Below, one piece after another: positions 61,988-64,000 of a stretch of 64,000 bases of DNA. The number at the start of each line of letters is the position of its first letter. Position 1 is the stretch's first letter. Both the position numbers and the translations under genes were made by a program. The DNA is from Pseudomonadota bacterium (lineage in GTDB: Bacteria; Myxococcota_A; Polyangia; Fen-1088): contig JAEXQJ010000307.1 in assembly GCA_023438785.1 (NCBI GenBank), positions 1 through 64,000 of the forward strand, in the 5' to 3' direction. The notes beneath the pieces are model-generated. The model had not been told where the DNA came from and ran no database searches. It worked only from the letters and a program-made list of their open reading frames with translations.

Positions 61988-63544
61988 TCAGCAAGCTCGC
62001 CGCAGGATGGCCTCCGCGATGCGCATGCCATCGAGGGCCGAACTGACGATGCCCCCCGCGTAGCCCGCGCCCTCGCCTGCGGGATAGACATTTTCAAGGG
62101 ACGGCGACTGCAGCGACTCGGGATCGCGGAGGATCCGAACAGGCGCGCTGGTTCGTGTCTCGGCCGCTACCAGCACCGCATCTGCATGAAGGAAGTCCGG
62201 GAGGTGGTGAACCATGGCCGCCAATCCTTCCCGCAGGGACGCCGTAATGAATTCGGGGAGGACCTCATCCAACCGGGCATGCTGAAGGCCAGGTCGATAG
62301 CTCGACTTGGGAAGCTGCCCGCCTGGCCGATGGGCCAGAAAATCGGCCAGCTTCTCGGCGGGAGCCCTGAAGCCGCCGCCGCCCGCTTCGAATGCAGCCG
62401 TTTCGATGCGGCGCTGGAAATCCACGCCGGCCAGCGGCCCCAGCGCATCGGGTCCAAAGTCGGCGGGATTCGTTGCCACGACAATGGCCGAATTGGCGAA
62501 CGGCGAGCTGCGTTTGGCCAGGCTCATTCCATTAACGACCACGCCGTCCATTTCCGTCGCGGCGGGGACGATCCAACCGCCCGGACACATGCAGAAGCTG
62601 TACACGCCGCGACCGCCGCCCGAGGCGCGCAATTCGTAAAAGGCGGGAGGCAGTTTTGGATGTCCCGCGGCCGCGCCGTACTGAATCCGATCAATGAGCT
62701 CCTGCGGGTGCTCGATGCGGACCCCGACGGCCGAGCCCTTTCGTTCAAGGGCGATTCCTGCCGAGGCGGCCCACGCGTAGACATCGCGTGCCGAGTGGCC
62801 GGTGGCCAGAATGACGATGTCCGCCGGAATTTCTTGTCCCGCGCGTGTGCACACCGCTCGGATTTTTCCCGCGTGTTGGGTAATCGCGCTGAATTCGCTG
62901 TCGAACGAATACGCAACGCCCAGATTTTCCAAATGAGCACGAAGCGCCGTGAGAACCCTGGGCAATCGATTCGACCCGAGATGCGGCCGCGAATCGATCT
63001 GAATGTCCTCGGGAGCGCCGAATCGAACGAGATCAATAAGGACTTGCGCAACACCCTGCCGGTCTTTCGATCTCGTGTAGAGCTTTCCGTCGGAATAGGT
63101 GCCAGCTCCTCCTTCTCCGAAGCAGTAATTCGAGTGCGGATTGAGCCGCCCGCGGTGCAGTTCGGCCAGGTCCCGACGGCGGGGCGCGACGGCTTGCCCA
63201 CGTTCGAGAATCGTCGACGGCACGCCCGCCTCCGCGAGTCGCAATGCGGCCCACAATCCCGCGGGACCCGAGCCCACGATGACCACACGCGGGCGCGGAA
63301 CACCGGCAGGCCAGATGCCCTCGCTCTTCCGAGGCGTCGGCGAGGAGAGCATTTCACCGGGACGGCCGATCTCGATGCGCATCTGATAGCCGATCTCTCG
63401 GCGCTTGCGTGCATCCAGCGATCGGCGCAGCACCCGAACCGCGCCCACGTCTTCGCGGCGCCTGCCCAAGGCGCGCGCGGCGAGCCTCTCGACGGGCTCG
63501 TCTAGAGAGTCAAGCGAAACGAAGATGTCGACGATGTCACTCAT
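61988..63544 (-). CDS. FAD-dependent oxidoreductase
   Basis: A 518-residue flavoprotein. An N-terminal segment (about 1-85) precedes VVIVGSGPAGLWAALRLAEA, the dinucleotide-binding motif. FGEGGAGTYSDGKLYTR, ILATGHSARDVYAWA and VYPAGEGAGYAGGIVSSALD are shared with a broad family of uncharacterised bacterial dehydrogenases. CMCPGGWIVPAAT is a conserved motif of that family. Substrate unknown. The ATG at 63544 has GAGAG upstream; codons further 5' look non-coding. Confidence 0.88.
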   Translation of the reverse strand: MSDIVDIFVSLDSLDEPVERLAARALGRRREDVGAVRVLRRSLDARKRREIGYQMRIEIGRPGEMLSSPTPRKSEGIWPAGVPRPRVVIVGSGPAGLWAALRLAEAGVPSTILERGQAVAPRRRDLAELHRGRLNPHSNYCFGEGGAGTYSDGKLYTRSKDRQGVAQVLIDLVRFGAPEDIQIDSRPHLGSNRLPRVLTALRAHLENLGVAYSFDSEFSAITQHAGKIRAVCTRAGQEIPADIVILATGHSARDVYAWAASAGIALERKGSAVGVRIEHPQELIDRIQYGAAAGHPKLPPAFYELRASGGGRGVYSFCMCPGGWIVPAATEMDGVVVNGMSLAKRSSPFANSAIVVATNPADFGPDALGPLAGVDFQRRIETAAFEAGGGGFRAPAEKLADFLAHRPGGQLPKSSYRPGLQHARLDEVLPEFITASLREGLAAMVHHLPDFLHADAVLVAAETRTSAPVRILRDPESLQSPSLENVYPAGEGAGYAGGIVSSALDGMRIAEAILRRAC

Positions 63545-63761
63545 CGGTCTCTCAGAGGGGAGGGAGGTTTCACGTTGGGAGCAAGAAGAGAGCCATACCA
63601 TGGCCGAGGCGATTTGCAGTTGACTCAGCCCGTCTCGCCACGTAGAACGCCATCTTTCGACCCCGCAACATCATCTCCTGGCACGCTGCTGGCATGTCAG
63701 GGACGTGAACCCGGCGCGCTCGCCGCGAGTTGCACGACAACCCAGATGTGAAGAGGTTTCC

Positions 63762-64000
63762 TTGCTATCGCGATTTGGTCAAACTCCTCTCCGTAGCGCC
63801 GTCGCCCTGTTCGCCGGCGCCATGACCCTGCCGGGGGTCGTGCAGGCCAACGTGGCCTCCCGTTCAGACTCGGGCGCGGTCGAGGCCGCGCCTGCCAGTC
63901 GCGCAGATCCAGAATGGCCCGACGAGGGCTGTCTCGCGTCGACGATCTGCGCTGTCAAGGACCGGGTGCGTTGGCGCACCCCGGCCTGGAAACCAGATTT
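63762..64000 (+). CDS. Exported protein, 5' part only (runs off the window)
   Basis: An open frame begins with TTG at 63762, 5 nt after GAGG, and stays open to the window end (79 codons). The predicted signal peptide is LLSRFGQTPLRSAVALFAGA, then MTLPGVVQA. The mature start is Ala/Ser/Asp-rich with two Cys (EGCLASTICAVKD). TTG starts with a good ribosome-binding site are credible. The rest is beyond the window, so function is unknown. Confidence 0.6.
   Translation, partial: MLSRFGQTPLRSAVALFAGAMTLPGVVQANVASRSDSGAVEAAPASRADPEWPDEGCLASTICAVKDRVRWRTPAWKPD

Noticed and set aside
63567..63575. GTTTCACGT half parS site
   Set aside because: Only one half of the palindrome is present.

Overview
The window is uniformly GC-rich and gene-dense. 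Its content points to a member of the Myxococcota (former delta-proteobacterial myxobacteria), probably outside the best-studied genera. The evidence is a one-chain Ser/Thr kinase/sigma-54 activator, two tandem outer-membrane beta-barrels of the type common in myxobacteria, a Tgl/PilF-like TPR lipoprotein beside a RodZ-like HTH membrane protein, several very large lipoproteins (YVTN or FG-GAP propellers, PEGA, carboxypeptidase-regulatory repeats), and a mostly chromosomal housekeeping set. I see no tRNA, rRNA, CRISPR array, insertion sequence or phage gene. No intergenic stretch exceeds about 260 bases.

Layout. 1-1.5 kb: a HEAT-repeat exported protein and a small HAMP-type membrane protein (+). 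1.7-20.6 kb is almost entirely minus strand: GDP-mannose enzymes (mannosyl-phosphopolyprenol synthase, gmd), an unknown lipoprotein, a SPOR protein, argS, two coupled propeller lipoproteins, ppdK with a histone-H1-like tail, glyS, recO, the RodZ-like/PilF-like pair and queE. 20.6-32.9 kb: an alpha/beta hydrolase, rpsA, cmk, a rotamase lipoprotein, a ferredoxin, smc divergent from ftsY, two outer-membrane barrels and a small ribbon-helix-helix-like protein. 33-42.7 kb (minus): HARE-HTH protein, lipB, ATP-grasp ligase, GNAT, HEAT lipoprotein, and the 1640-residue kinase/sigma-54 fusion behind its own promoter. 42.8-53.3 kb: a degenerate D-Ala-D-Ala-ligase paralogue with a GT51 transglycosylase, a repeat lipoprotein, rpmB, ridA, a DciA-like gene, trpBA, a duplicated zinc-ribbon protein and hemE-hemH. 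53.3-64 kb: FG-GAP and PEGA lipoproteins, a thiolase, GAPDH, queG, a propeller/TolC-like protein with a coupled PilZ gene, an FAD oxidoreductase, and a truncated exported protein at the right edge.

How it works together. Most genes are single or in pairs and triplets joined by ATGA/GTGA overlaps or gaps of 1-5 nt (trpB-trpA, hemE-hemH, the propeller lipoproteins, PEGA/FG-GAP, propeller/PilZ, lipB/ATP-grasp). Sigma-70-like promoters can be read by eye. A recurrent pattern is a -10 hexamer ending only 6-10 nt before a start codon that lacks a Shine-Dalgarno sequence (argS, cmk, the kinase fusion, the DciA-like gene, the zinc-ribbon gene, the Ddl paralogue, probably glyS, ridA, queG and others). 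This suggests many leaderless mRNAs. Other genes (gmd, rpsA, ferredoxin, GAPDH, the barrels) have clear ribosome-binding sites.

The most unusual objects are the kinase/sigma-54 fusion with a possible internal start, the PPDK tail, the pair of HEAT proteins with swapped domain order, the degenerate Ddl beside a GT51 enzyme, and the duplicated CX4CX9CX2C protein.
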